Shown here one piece after another: positions 9,599 through 21,967 of a DNA stretch of 63,177 bases (the first letter of the stretch is position 1; each line of letters starts with the position of its first letter). Under the pieces are notes generated by a model, which did not search any database, was not told the origin of the DNA, and saw nothing but the letters and a program-made list of their open reading frames with translations. The stretch is from positions 1-63,177 of the forward strand of contig JAGNYO010000007.1 in NCBI GenBank assembly GCA_017984895.1, read 5' to 3'. The position numbers and the translations under genes were made by a program. The DNA comes from Sphingobium sp. (GTDB lineage Bacteria; Pseudomonadota; Alphaproteobacteria; Sphingomonadales; Sphingomonadaceae).

Positions 9599-12307
9599 CT
9601 ATTTCCTGGCTTTCCTGCCCTTTGCGGGGGCCGCCTTGGCGTCCAACCACGCCGCCACTTCCGGCTTCAGCCGTGCACGGGTGGCTGCCCGCGTGCGAAT
9701 CGCGGCGATCGCCCGGTCCGTCGTCTTGCGCGAATCGGCGGTCAGATGCGCATCGGCATAAGCGGAAAGTTTGTCCGCCATGGCGGAGTCGGCCGACCCT
9801 CCACCCAGCCGCCCGATGGCCCGGCTGCGCGCCGAGCTATCGATTAGCGCCAGATAGGCATCGAGATTGGCGAGCGCGAAATCGACCGCCTGCATGCTGT
9901 GCTCATCCGCGACGGACGAGACGATGTCTGCGCTGGTGGTCTTGCCCGGCTCATCGGTCATCGCGAGGGCGAGCGCCTGCGCAGACAGTTTCTCGTCCTC
10001 TGCCCGGCCAAGCAGGCTGAAAAGATGACTTTTCTCCAGCGCGGTCGGCGCCGCATTAGCCATCGCGCGGATGCCGTCCCATGTCGGCTGATCGGCATAT
10101 TTCGCGACGATGCGCAGCCAGACGAACTTCATGGGCCCATCGAGCGCGGCGGGGTTGGCGGAGAGCGCGGCAAAGCGCCGCCGGGCTTCTGCCACCACCG
10201 CGCCATCGCCCATATCGCCCAATGTGGCGATGAGCGACTGGCGCAGCAGCGCAATCTGCGCGCCCTCCCCCTCTTTCGCATCCATGCCGATACGGCTGAG
10301 GATCGGCGTCAGCTTCGCGGTGGCATAGCCGAGCAACCGCTTCTGATTGACCGCATCGCCCTCGAACATGGCGTGCGCGGCGTCCAGATAATCCGGCAGT
10401 GCGGTCAGGATCGCGACGCTGGCCGTTGCCGGCACGGCATCGACCAGATCAAGCGAGCGCGCCATCGGCTGATACCCACCAAGGCCCAATTGCCAGTTAT
10501 CCGCCAGCAGGCCCTTCTGGTCGATTGAGGCAAGCTGCGTGAAGCTGCTGGCCAGCGCGGCCACATTGTCCGCCGGGTAAAGCGCGCGATAATAGCCTGC
10601 CTGCCCCAGATTGAGCACATAGGCGCCGCAACCGGGCAGTTGCAGGCTACCCTTGCCGTGCAGGATCATGCTCTGCGCGGCCCCGCCCAACACCTGGGCT
10701 TTCACCGGCACATGCCAGACCAGCGACGCGCCGTCCTTCGCGCTCTTGGCGTCGCGGCTGAACTCGCTCTGGGAGAGAGTGAGGGTCGTCACCCCATTGG
10801 CGCATTGCGCGCCATCGACCTTCACCAGCGGGATGCCCGGCTGGCTGGTAAAATCATGCGCGATGGTGGACAGGCCCGACGCGCCGGCCGCTTCGACGGC
10901 GCTCCACAGGTCGGTCGTCACCGTATTGCCATAGGCATGGCGCTTCATATAGGCGCGGATGCCATCCCGCCAGGTGTCTGCCCCGGCGAAATTCTCGAGC
11001 ATGGTGATGACCGCCTCGCCCTTTTCATAAGTGATCGCATCGAAGGCCTGATTGGCCTCCTCGACGGTGTTGACATGCTGCACCACCGGATGGGTCGTGA
11101 CATAGGCGTCGAGCGCCATCGCCGACTCGCGCCCATCGACACGGGTGAGCAGCGTCTCCCACTCCGGCTTCATCACATCAGTCACCTTGGTGGCCATCCA
11201 GCTTGCAAAGCCTTCGTTGAGCCACAGGTCATCCCACCACGACATTGTGACGAGGTTGCCGAACCACTGGTGCGCGGCCTCATGCGCGACAATCTCGTAA
11301 ACGCGGCGTCTGGCCGCCTCTGACGTGGATTTGGGATCGACCAGCAGCGCCCGCTCGAAGGTGAAGATCGCGCCCCAGTTTTCCATGGCGGAGAAGAACT
11401 GGCTCTGGCCCGGACCGGCCACATTGTCGAGCTTGGGCAGCGGAAAGGGCACGCCGAAATAGTCGTTATACCATGGCAGAATGGCCGCCGCGGCATCCAG
11501 CGCGAGCTGCGCCTTCGCTACATTGCCCTTACCCGTAACGACGCCCAGCTCGGTCGGGCCGGCCTTGGCGGTCATCCGCTCGAGATCACCCATTCCGAGG
11601 AACAGCAAATAGGTCGACATCTTGGGGCTGGTGCCGAAGGTGACGAGGCTGGTGCCGTCTTTCTGCTCCGTGCTGGAGCCGATCGGCATGTTGCTCACCG
11701 CCATCTGCCCCTTGGGGACAACGACCGAGAGGTCGAACGTCGCCTTATAGCTTGGCTCGTCCCAGCTCGGCACGAAACGGCGGGCGTCGGGCGCCTCGAA
11801 CTGGGTGAACAGCGCGCGCTTGGGCGCTCCGGCGGCGTCGGTATAATCCAGCGCGAACAGGCCGTTCGCCTGGGTGTTGATGACCCCTGAATAGACGAAG
11901 GCGAGCTGGTATTTGCCCGGCTTGAGCGGCTTCTTGAAACTTACCGTCACGGTTTGCGCCTGCGCGTCGGTGCTCAAGGTGCCCGCCACCGGCTTGCCTT
12001 TGCCCGCCGCTGTTATCGTGGCCGAGGTGAAGGCCAGCTCATTGGCGTTCATGGTAAGGGTGCTCGTCTCGCTCATGATCTCGATGTCAACGCGCGCCTC
12101 AGCCGCAAAAGCGAGCTTGGCTGCGTCCGGCGTCACCTTGATCGCATAATGGCTGGGCACCGCCACGCGCGGCAACTGGGTGGTCGTGCTGGCGGCCGGG
12201 CCGTCGCCGGTCTGCGCCAGTGCGGCGGGGGCGAGAAGGGAGGAAAAGGTTAGCGCCAGTGGCGCGGTGGCAAACTGTAAAGCGTGAATCATGCGAAAAT
12301 GGTTCAT
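9599..12307 (-). CDS. Exported M1 family metallo-aminopeptidase
   Basis: A zinc aminopeptidase of the gluzincin M1 family that removes N-terminal residues from peptides. From ATG 12307 it has 902 residues. A signal peptide ends near PAALAQ (about residue 32), which places the enzyme in the periplasm or outer membrane. The substrate motif appears as SAMENWG. The zinc site is HEAAH at residues 342-346, with the downstream Glu in NEGFASW. The long ERAP1-like C-terminal domain ends in a basic tail. An in-frame upstream extension is non-homologous; ATG 12292 is an alternative start. It is divergent from ychF across 243 bases in which I see nothing clear. Confidence 0.92.
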   Translation of the reverse strand: MNHFRMIHALQFATAPLALTFSSLLAPAALAQTGDGPAASTTTQLPRVAVPSHYAIKVTPDAAKLAFAAEARVDIEIMSETSTLTMNANELAFTSATITAAGKGKPVAGTLSTDAQAQTVTVSFKKPLKPGKYQLAFVYSGVINTQANGLFALDYTDAAGAPKRALFTQFEAPDARRFVPSWDEPSYKATFDLSVVVPKGQMAVSNMPIGSSTEQKDGTSLVTFGTSPKMSTYLLFLGMGDLERMTAKAGPTELGVVTGKGNVAKAQLALDAAAAILPWYNDYFGVPFPLPKLDNVAGPGQSQFFSAMENWGAIFTFERALLVDPKSTSEAARRRVYEIVAHEAAHQWFGNLVTMSWWDDLWLNEGFASWMATKVTDVMKPEWETLLTRVDGRESAMALDAYVTTHPVVQHVNTVEEANQAFDAITYEKGEAVITMLENFAGADTWRDGIRAYMKRHAYGNTVTTDLWSAVEAAGASGLSTIAHDFTSQPGIPLVKVDGAQCANGVTTLTLSQSEFSRDAKSAKDGASLVWHVPVKAQVLGGAAQSMILHGKGSLQLPGCGAYVLNLGQAGYYRALYPADNVAALASSFTQLASIDQKGLLADNWQLGLGGYQPMARSLDLVDAVPATASVAILTALPDYLDAAHAMFEGDAVNQKRLLGYATAKLTPILSRIGMDAKEGEGAQIALLRQSLIATLGDMGDGAVVAEARRRFAALSANPAALDGPMKFVWLRIVAKYADQPTWDGIRAMANAAPTALEKSHLFSLLGRAEDEKLSAQALALAMTDEPGKTTSADIVSSVADEHSMQAVDFALANLDAYLALIDSSARSRAIGRLGGGSADSAMADKLSAYADAHLTADSRKTTDRAIAAIRTRAATRARLKPEVAAWLDAKAAPAKGRKARK

Positions 12308-12550
12308 TTCATCTGCTCCGACAAGCAAGGTGAGGATGCACGAAAGACCGCCATGGGGGCGGTTAACCGTCCATTTCAGGGGGTATGCGCCGGGAGATAA
12401 GCATTGTCCACGCCTGAACGATAGCTGAACCATGCAACGAGGCGCCGGTTCCCTGCCACCCCCCATGGCGTTGAGACTGGAACTCCGCCGTCCAAGCGCC
12501 TATGGGCACGCAGATCGCGAGCATCACAGCGTCGGAAGGGTGAGCAAATC

Positions 12551-13648
12551 ATGGGTTTCAAATGTGGTATTGTCGGGCTGCCCAATGTCGGCAAATCGAC
12601 CCTGTTCAACGCGTTGACCGAAACGCAGGCGGCACAGGCGGCGAATTATCCTTTCTGCACGATCGAGCCCAATATCGGCAATGTCTCCGTGCCCGATCCC
12701 CGGCTGGACAAGCTCGCCCAGATAGCGGGCAGCGCTAAGATCATTCCGACCCAGCTCGCTTTCGTCGACATTGCGGGCTTGGTGCGTGGCGCCTCCAAGG
12801 GTGAGGGGCTGGGCAACCAGTTCCTCGGCAACATCCGCGAGGTGGACGCGATCGTCCATGTGCTGCGCTGCTTCGAGAATGACGACATCCAGCATGTCGA
12901 CAACAAGATCGACCCGATAGCCGACGCCGAGACGGTGGAAACCGAGCTGATGCTGTCCGACCTCGAGTCGCTTGAAAAGCGGGTGCCCGCCGCCCAGAAA
13001 AAAGCGGCACAGGGCGACAAGGAGAGCAAGATCGCCGCGTCCGTCCTTGGCCAGGCGCTGGATCTGCTGCGCGAAGGCAAACCCGCGCGGCTCGTCGTGC
13101 CGCATGACGAAGAGGAAGCCCGCGTGTTCAAACAGGCGCAACTCCTCACCTCCAAGCCGGTGCTCTATGTCTGCAATGTCGAGGAGGAAAAAGCCGCCAG
13201 CGGGAACGCCTTTTCGGAGCGGGTGTTTGAAAAGGCAAAGGCCGAGGGCGCGGTCGCCGTCGTCGTCTCTGCGGCGATCGAATCCGAGCTGGTGGGCATG
13301 GATATGGCCGAGCGCATCGAATATCTGGAGGAACTGGGCCTGCATGAAACCGGCCTCGCCCGCGTGATCCGCGCGGGCTATGAGCTGCTGCACCTACTCA
13401 CATTCTTCACCGTGGGGCCGAAGGAAGCGCGCGCCTGGACCGTTCATAAAGGCGCGACCGCCCCCAATGCGGCGGGCGAAATCCATTCGGACTTCGAAAA
13501 AGGCTTCATCCGCGCCGAAACGGTCGCCTACGATGATTATGTCACGCTGGGCGGCGAAGCCAAGGCGCGCGAGGCGGGCAAGCTGCGCGCCGAGGGCAAG
13601 GTATATCACGTGCAGGACGGCGACGTGATGCACTTTTTGCATAGTTAG
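12551..13648 (+). CDS. ychF: Redox-regulated ATPase YchF (Obg-type)
   Basis: A universally conserved P-loop NTPase of the Obg/HAS family that prefers ATP and associates with ribosomes. The 365-residue protein has the Walker A motif GLPNVGKST at residues 9-17, the DIAGLVRGAS switch region, a coiled-coil insertion (about residues 130-200), the VCN motif that replaces NKxD, and a C-terminal TGS domain (TFFTVGPKEARAWT). GGAAGG precedes the ATG. It is followed by a 46-bp repeat rather than an evident terminator. Confidence 0.97.
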   Translation: MGFKCGIVGLPNVGKSTLFNALTETQAAQAANYPFCTIEPNIGNVSVPDPRLDKLAQIAGSAKIIPTQLAFVDIAGLVRGASKGEGLGNQFLGNIREVDAIVHVLRCFENDDIQHVDNKIDPIADAETVETELMLSDLESLEKRVPAAQKKAAQGDKESKIAASVLGQALDLLREGKPARLVVPHDEEEARVFKQAQLLTSKPVLYVCNVEEEKAASGNAFSERVFEKAKAEGAVAVVVSAAIESELVGMDMAERIEYLEELGLHETGLARVIRAGYELLHLLTFFTVGPKEARAWTVHKGATAPNAAGEIHSDFEKGFIRAETVAYDDYVTLGGEAKAREAGKLRAEGKVYHVQDGDVMHFLHS

Positions 13649-13651
13649 CAA

Positions 13652-13697
13652 AGTATTTTCAGCAAAAGTGGGCACCGGTTTTGCGCCCGAAAATGCT
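13652..13697 (+). repeat. 46-bp hairpin repeat, copy 1
   Basis: Arms AGTATTTTC and GAAAATGCT (8 of 9 pair) flank a 28-base core that starts AGCAAAAGTGGGCACCGG. The core contains a second inverted repeat, GCAAAA/TTTTGC. The same core with two differences lies at 56406-56433 in reverse orientation. It sits directly after the ychF stop. It resembles the short intergenic palindromes that are repeated through many alphaproteobacterial chromosomes. Confidence 0.75.
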
Positions 13698-13717
13698 GCA
13701 AACAAAAGGACAAGATT

Positions 13718-15004
13718 ATGCGCGTCGCCATTGCCGCTCTGCTGGTTTCGGCCTCCTTTCCCGCCGCAGCGCAGAAGCATAGAGGGCATGACGATCTCAA
13801 CGATCAAATCGGATATGGCCATCCCAGCCATAGCCCGATGGACAAGCCTGTCTCCGTCGTCGTTGATCCGTTGCAATCGATATCTGGCTCCGGCACTGCT
13901 CGCCTGCCCGGCAGGGAAGGCGCGATGCATGGCCTCCATATCATGGCGGGCGACTGGATGCTGATGGCGCATGGATATGCGCAGGCCAATTACACCGACC
14001 ACAAAGGCCTGCGGGGTGACGACAAATTCTACGTCACCAGCATGGCGATGCTGACCGCGAGCAAGGATTTCGGCGGTGCGCGGCTTGCGCTCAAAACCAT
14101 GGTCTCGCTTGAACCCGCGATGCGGCATGATGGCTATCCCAATCTCTTCGCGACCAGCGAAATCGCTTATGGCCAGCCCCTCGTCGATCGTCAGCACCCG
14201 CATGATCTGTTCATGGAGCTTGCCGCGCGGCTCGATGTCGATGTCGCGCCGGGAGCCTCGCTGTTCCTCTATGGCGGCCCGGTCGGCGAGCCGGCGCTTG
14301 GCCCCTCCGCCTTCATGCACCGGGGCAGCGCGGCGAACAATCCCGAGCCGCCGATTACGCATCACTGGTTCGATTCCACCCACATTACCTATGGTGTGCT
14401 AACGGCAGGTGTTGCCGCCAGCCGCTGGCAGATCGAGGCGTCCGCCTTTCGCGGGCAAGAGCCGGACGAGCACAGATGGAATATCGAGACGCCCCGTCTC
14501 GATTCATGGTCCATCCGTGCAAGCTGGAACCCGACGCCGCGCTGGTCGGCACAGGTGAGCCACGGCTTCCTCAAGCAGCCAGAGCGCACCCATGGCGGCG
14601 AGAACGAACACCGCACCACAGCGAGCGTGCATTATGCGGATGGGCGTTTATCAGCCATGGCGGCCTTTTCCGCCAAGAACCGCGACCCCGGCGACACGCT
14701 CACCGCCTGGATTGCCGAGGCGAACTATGCTCTCACCGATCGCCATACCCTGTTCGCGCGGGTCGAGAATGTGAAGAATGACGAACTGTTTCCGGACCAT
14801 CATGACCCGCTGCATGACCGGCCTTTCCGCGTCACCAAGCTACAGGCGGGCTATGCATGGACCACCCCGCTGGGGGATAGCCCGTTTCGCCTTGCGCTAG
14901 GCGGCAGCGCCAACGCCTATCTGAAGCCCGATGCGCTTAATGCCGCTTACGGCCGTCATCCGTGGGGCTACACGGTGTTTACACGACTTTCCTTGGGAAA
15001 ATAA
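13718..15004 (+). CDS. Exported His-rich protein, probable outer-membrane barrel
   Basis: I do not recognise a named family with certainty. The 428-residue product has a clear signal peptide (MRVAIAALLVSASFPAAAQ). A His/Met-containing N-terminal segment follows (KHRGHDD, HPSHSPMD, MHGLHIMAGDW). The long remainder alternates in the manner of amphipathic beta strands and ends in an aromatic/hydrophobic strand (YTVFTRLSLGK). QHPHDLFMEL and the ITHHWFDSTH block are conspicuous His clusters. I recall similar proteins near copper-handling genes in sphingomonads, but no copper gene is adjacent here. It lies 6 bases before the MaoC gene and is probably co-transcribed with it. Confidence 0.6.
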   Translation: MRVAIAALLVSASFPAAAQKHRGHDDLNDQIGYGHPSHSPMDKPVSVVVDPLQSISGSGTARLPGREGAMHGLHIMAGDWMLMAHGYAQANYTDHKGLRGDDKFYVTSMAMLTASKDFGGARLALKTMVSLEPAMRHDGYPNLFATSEIAYGQPLVDRQHPHDLFMELAARLDVDVAPGASLFLYGGPVGEPALGPSAFMHRGSAANNPEPPITHHWFDSTHITYGVLTAGVAASRWQIEASAFRGQEPDEHRWNIETPRLDSWSIRASWNPTPRWSAQVSHGFLKQPERTHGGENEHRTTASVHYADGRLSAMAAFSAKNRDPGDTLTAWIAEANYALTDRHTLFARVENVKNDELFPDHHDPLHDRPFRVTKLQAGYAWTTPLGDSPFRLALGGSANAYLKPDALNAAYGRHPWGYTVFTRLSLGK

Positions 15005-15010
15005 ATAGTT

Positions 15011-15490
15011 ATGACACTTTTTTTCGAAGATCTGGAAATTGGCGCAACTGACAGCTTTGGCCGCTATGAGGTCACGCGGGAAGAGGTGATCGCGTTCGCC
15101 TCCAGCTACGATCCACAGCCCTTCCATCTGGATGACGCAGCCGCGGCGAAGAGCATTTTCGGCCGCATCGCCGCGAGTGGATGGCACACATGCAGTATGG
15201 CGATGCGGATGATCGTCGATCACTGGAAGCAGAATGGCTGGGCCGAAGCCAGTATGGGCGGGCTGGGCATGGATGAAATGCGCTGGCCCAAGCCTGTCTA
15301 CCCCGGCGACATCCTCCGCTGCGAGATCGAGCTGCTGGGCAAGCGGGCATCGGCCAGCCGCCCGGAAATGGGCATCGTCACCAGCCGCTGGAATGTCTTT
15401 AACCAGAACGATGAACTGGTGCTGACGCTGATTTCCAACGGCATCTGGAAAACCAGGGCGGGCGGAGGCGAAGGCACTGCCCGGAACTGA
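15011..15490 (+). CDS. MaoC-like (R)-hydratase family protein
   Basis: A 159-residue single hot-dog-fold protein of the MaoC/enoyl-CoA hydratase 2 family. The hydratase signature is seen as FASSYDPQPFHLDDAAAAKSIFGRIAASGWHT (about residues 30-60), with the Asp of YDPQP and the His of FHLD in the catalytic positions. It probably hydrates an enoyl-CoA, but the substrate cannot be told from the sequence. It is tail-to-tail with mutL, with 5 bases between the stops. Confidence 0.87.
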   Translation: MTLFFEDLEIGATDSFGRYEVTREEVIAFASSYDPQPFHLDDAAAAKSIFGRIAASGWHTCSMAMRMIVDHWKQNGWAEASMGGLGMDEMRWPKPVYPGDILRCEIELLGKRASASRPEMGIVTSRWNVFNQNDELVLTLISNGIWKTRAGGGEGTARN

Positions 15491-15495
15491 TCCGT

Positions 15496-18477
<2,982 letters not shown>

Positions 18478-18498
18478 TAACAAGGGAGAACGCCTGTT

Positions 18499-19398
18499 AT
18501 GGCGCGACCGCCCAGTCGCCGTCCCGGAGTGAACAGGCGGGCCCAGTTTGGCTTGTTCGCGAGTTATGTCATCACCATCGCCTGCGCGATTGCCGGGCTG
18601 TTACTGGTGCTGGTGTTCGTGGCCGATCCGGCGGGGTTTTCGGTGCTGCGCGCCGGGGTTGCGGAGGCGACCACGCCGGTGGCTTCAGGCCTGCGCTCCA
18701 TGGTGCGGGGCTTTGGGTCGGTCGATGAGCAGATCGTCGCCTATATCGACGCTGGTTCCCAGAATGCCGCGCTACGCCGGCAGGTCGAGGCCGACCGTAT
18801 CAAGCTGATCGAGGCCGAAGCGATCGCCCAGGAAAATGCGCGGTTGAAGCGTCTGCTCCAGCTTACCCAATCGAGCGCGGATAAGGTAACGACCGCGCGG
18901 CTGATTTCCTCCTCCTCCACGATCAGCCGGCGCCTCGCGCGCATCAACGCGGGCAGCGCCACGGGAGTGGCGAGCGGCATGCCGGTGCGCTCTCCCGAGG
19001 GGCTGGTCGGACGGGTGATGATCGTTGGCCCCCATAGCGCCGACATCCTGCTGCTGACCGACAGCCAGAATATCGTGCCCGTGCGCCGCGCCAAGGACAA
19101 TATCGGCGCCATTTCCAGCGGGCGGGATGATGGAACACTGGAAATTCGCCCCTTAAGTGCGGGCGCCAATCCTTTCAGGCCGGGCGATATACTGGTCACG
19201 ACCGGCACGGGCGGCATCTATCGGCCCAATATCCCCGTCGCCATCGTCGTCGCCCTGCGCGAGGGCTATGCCATCGGTGTGCCGCTCGCCAGCCCGGCAC
19301 GGGTGGAGATGGTGATGGTGGAGCGCCCTTATGACACCAACATACCCGCCCCTCCCTCGGCGGAGCAGGCCGCGAATGCGGGGCAGCGCCCACGATGA
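18499..19398 (+). CDS. mreC: Rod-shape-determining protein MreC
   Basis: A periplasmic scaffold anchored by a single transmembrane helix (about residues 16-42), followed by a coiled coil (about 75-115) and a beta-domain with the conserved SATGVASGMPV, GLVGRV and VLLLTDSQ-like elements (here ILLLTDSQNIVPV). It links MreB filaments to PBP2 and RodA. 299 residues is normal. The Pro/Ala-rich tail is variable in the family. It begins 21 bases after mreB, and its stop overlaps the mreD start. Confidence 0.95.
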   Translation: MARPPSRRPGVNRRAQFGLFASYVITIACAIAGLLLVLVFVADPAGFSVLRAGVAEATTPVASGLRSMVRGFGSVDEQIVAYIDAGSQNAALRRQVEADRIKLIEAEAIAQENARLKRLLQLTQSSADKVTTARLISSSSTISRRLARINAGSATGVASGMPVRSPEGLVGRVMIVGPHSADILLLTDSQNIVPVRRAKDNIGAISSGRDDGTLEIRPLSAGANPFRPGDILVTTGTGGIYRPNIPVAIVVALREGYAIGVPLASPARVEMVMVERPYDTNIPAPPSAEQAANAGQRPR

Positions 19399-19910
19399 GC
19401 CAGCCGGTCCCCCGCCTGGGCAGCACTCCCTCGCGCATGCGGATGGACGGCACGCCGATTTTCATCGTGATGCTGGCTTCGGCCTTGCCGGCGATGCTCC
19501 CGCTGATCGCGCAATCCCCCACATTGCCGCCTCTCGGCCTGCTGTTCTTCGTGGGTTGGCGGCTGCTGCATCATGAGCTGTGGCCGCTGTGGATGGCCGC
19601 CCCGCTGGGCGCGTTCGACGATCTTGCAAGCGGCAGTCCCCTTGGCACCGCCATCTTTCTGTGGTCGGCCATCACCCTCGGCATCGAGCTGGTCGATACC
19701 CGCCTTTTCTGGCGCGATTACTGGCATGACTGGCTGATCGCCATCGGCGCGGTGATTCTGTTTCTGCTCGGCGGTCTGGGCTTTAGCCATGTTTCGGGCA
19801 GCGCGGCGCCCGCCCGGCTGGTGCTACCACAAATTCTCTGGTCCGCTTTGCTCTATCCGCTTATTGTGCGCATCATTGCCCGAACGGACCGCTGGCGCAT
19901 GATGGCATGA
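19395..19910 (+). CDS. mreD: Rod-shape-determining protein MreD
   Basis: A small integral membrane partner of MreC. The 171-residue sequence has four to five hydrophobic helices and the family-typical LGAFDDLASGSPLGTAIFLW loop near residue 75. It overlaps mreC and mrdA by four bases at each end (ATGA), which indicates tight translational coupling in the elongasome operon. Confidence 0.9.
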   Translation: MSQPVPRLGSTPSRMRMDGTPIFIVMLASALPAMLPLIAQSPTLPPLGLLFFVGWRLLHHELWPLWMAAPLGAFDDLASGSPLGTAIFLWSAITLGIELVDTRLFWRDYWHDWLIAIGAVILFLLGGLGFSHVSGSAAPARLVLPQILWSALLYPLIVRIIARTDRWRMMA

Positions 19911-21967
19911 AATTTCCGAAACTCACCCCAAAACACATTACGCAGGCCAGCCTATCCTTGAGCTTCACGCGCCGCGCGATGGTGCTGGGGGCGATGCAGG
20001 GAGGCATCGGCGTGCTGCTTGCCGCGCGCATGGCATGGATCAGCATTGCCGAGAACGAGAAATACTCGCTTCTCTCCGAGAGCAACCGCGTGAACCTCAC
20101 CCTGGTGCCGCCCCGGCGCGGGTGGATTATCGACCGGCGCGGCCAGCCTCTCGCCAAAAACCGCACGGATTTTCGGGTCGATATCATCCCGGATCGCCTG
20201 AAGGACGGGGACCGGGAACGGGTGATCGGCACGCTCGCTCATCTGCTGTCACTGGCGCCCGAGGATGTCGAGCGGATCAACGAGGAACTGACGAAAGCCG
20301 CCGGATTTCAGCCGGTGCAAGTCTCCGACAAGCTCAGCTATGACCAGTTTGCCGCCATATCCGTCCGCCTGCCGGAGCTGCCCGGCATCGCCCCGGCGCA
20401 GGGTTTCTCGCGCGATTATCCTGCCGGTCCCTCGGTCGGCCATCTGCTGGGCTATGTGGGGGTTGCGTCAGCCAAGGATTATGAGGAGCGCAAAGATCCG
20501 CTGCTCATCACGCCCGGCTACAAGATCGGCAAGGACGGGCTGGAGCGCACCTTCGAGGCGGCACTGAACGGCAAACCCGGCGCCAAACGCGTGGAGGTGA
20601 CGGCGCATGGCAAAGTGGTGCGGGAACTCACCACCCGGCCCGATACCCCCGGCAAGACCATCCAGCTGACGATCGACGCGGGATTGCAGGAATATGCCGG
20701 GCGCAGGCTCGGCAGCCAGAGCGGCTCGGTCGTCGTCGTCGATTGCCGCACCGGCGATCTGCTCGCCATGGCCTCGATGCCGAGCTTCGATCCGAACAGC
20801 TTTTCGGACGGCATCAGCCATATGGAATGGGCGATGCTGAGCGAGGATGATCATGTCCCGCTGCGCAACAAGACGCTGCAAGGCCTGTATCCGCCCGGCT
20901 CCACCGTCAAGCCGATGGTCGCTCTCTCCTTTCTGGAGGCGGGGCTTAGCCCGGACGACACAGTGCAATGCAGCGGCGCGATCAGGGTGGGCAATGGCCG
21001 CTTCCATTGCTGGCGGCGCGGCGGGCATGGCGCGGTCAATATGCACAGAGGCATCGAACAGAGCTGCGACATCTATTTCTATGTGATGGCGCAGCGGCTC
21101 GGCATGCAGGTGATCGCCAACATGGCGCGCAAGCTGGGTCTGGGTCAGAAATTTCCGCTGCCCTATCCCAGCCAGAGCTATGGTACGGTGCCCGACGCCG
21201 CGTGGAAGATGAAGAAATACGGCCAGGAATGGCAGATATACGATACCGTCAACGCCACCATCGGGCAGGGCTACATGCTCGTGAACCCGTTGCAGATCGC
21301 GATGATGGCGGCGCGGCTGGCCTCGGGCAGGCAACTCATGCCCAATCTGGTGTTTGGCGCGAAACGGGAGGCAGCCGCGCCGCTGGGCGTTTCGCGCGAG
21401 CATCTGGAGATTATCTGGGCCGCCATGCGCGATGTGGTGAACGGCGGTGGCACCGGCGGGGGCGCGCGCCTGCCTGTTCCCGGCGTGCTGATGGCGGGCA
21501 AGACCGGCACCGCGCAGGTGCGCCGCATCAGTATGGCGGAGCGGCGCGGCGGCGTGCGCTCCAACGCGTCGCTCGCGTTCAAGCTGCGCGATCACGCCCT
21601 GTTTCAGGGCTTTGCCCCGGCAGACAACCCGCGATATGCAATCGGCACGGTCATCGAGCATGGCGGGCATGTCAGCGCTATACAGGATGCGCCGCGTATT
21701 TCGGGCGATGTGATGAGCTATCTGTTCGATCCCGCCGGCGCGCTGGGGCGGCTGAGCGCCTATGAAACGGAATGGGGCGGCGATCCGTTCGCCCGTCAAA
21801 AGACGCAGATGGCGGCTTACAGGGCGGCGCAGGGCATGGCCCCTCCTGCATCCGAACCGGCGGACAATGCCGCCAATGCCGTGAACGCCACTGCGGCAGG
21901 CGCACCCGAGCAGCTCCCCGCCACCCTCGCCCCCTCCGCTGCCAGCGCGCAGGACGCACCGGAATGA
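19907..21967 (+). CDS. mrdA: Penicillin-binding protein 2 (elongation-specific transpeptidase)
   Basis: The class B PBP that cross-links peptidoglycan during cell elongation with RodA. The 686-residue protein has one N-terminal TM helix (about residues 20-45), a pedestal region with RGWIIDRRGQPLA, and a transpeptidase domain. The active-site serine is in GSTVKP, with SCD in EQSCDIYFY and KTGTAQ as the third motif. The last 50 residues are an Ala/Pro-rich tail. Fourth gene of the operon, overlapping mreD and rodA by ATGA. Confidence 0.96.
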   Translation: MKFPKLTPKHITQASLSLSFTRRAMVLGAMQGGIGVLLAARMAWISIAENEKYSLLSESNRVNLTLVPPRRGWIIDRRGQPLAKNRTDFRVDIIPDRLKDGDRERVIGTLAHLLSLAPEDVERINEELTKAAGFQPVQVSDKLSYDQFAAISVRLPELPGIAPAQGFSRDYPAGPSVGHLLGYVGVASAKDYEERKDPLLITPGYKIGKDGLERTFEAALNGKPGAKRVEVTAHGKVVRELTTRPDTPGKTIQLTIDAGLQEYAGRRLGSQSGSVVVVDCRTGDLLAMASMPSFDPNSFSDGISHMEWAMLSEDDHVPLRNKTLQGLYPPGSTVKPMVALSFLEAGLSPDDTVQCSGAIRVGNGRFHCWRRGGHGAVNMHRGIEQSCDIYFYVMAQRLGMQVIANMARKLGLGQKFPLPYPSQSYGTVPDAAWKMKKYGQEWQIYDTVNATIGQGYMLVNPLQIAMMAARLASGRQLMPNLVFGAKREAAAPLGVSREHLEIIWAAMRDVVNGGGTGGGARLPVPGVLMAGKTGTAQVRRISMAERRGGVRSNASLAFKLRDHALFQGFAPADNPRYAIGTVIEHGGHVSAIQDAPRISGDVMSYLFDPAGALGRLSAYETEWGGDPFARQKTQMAAYRAAQGMAPPASEPADNAANAVNATAAGAPEQLPATLAPSAASAQDAPE

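Noticed and set aside
20468-21799. 443-codon minus-strand open frame
   Set aside because: Antisense to mrdA (PBP2), whose three transpeptidase motifs are intact.
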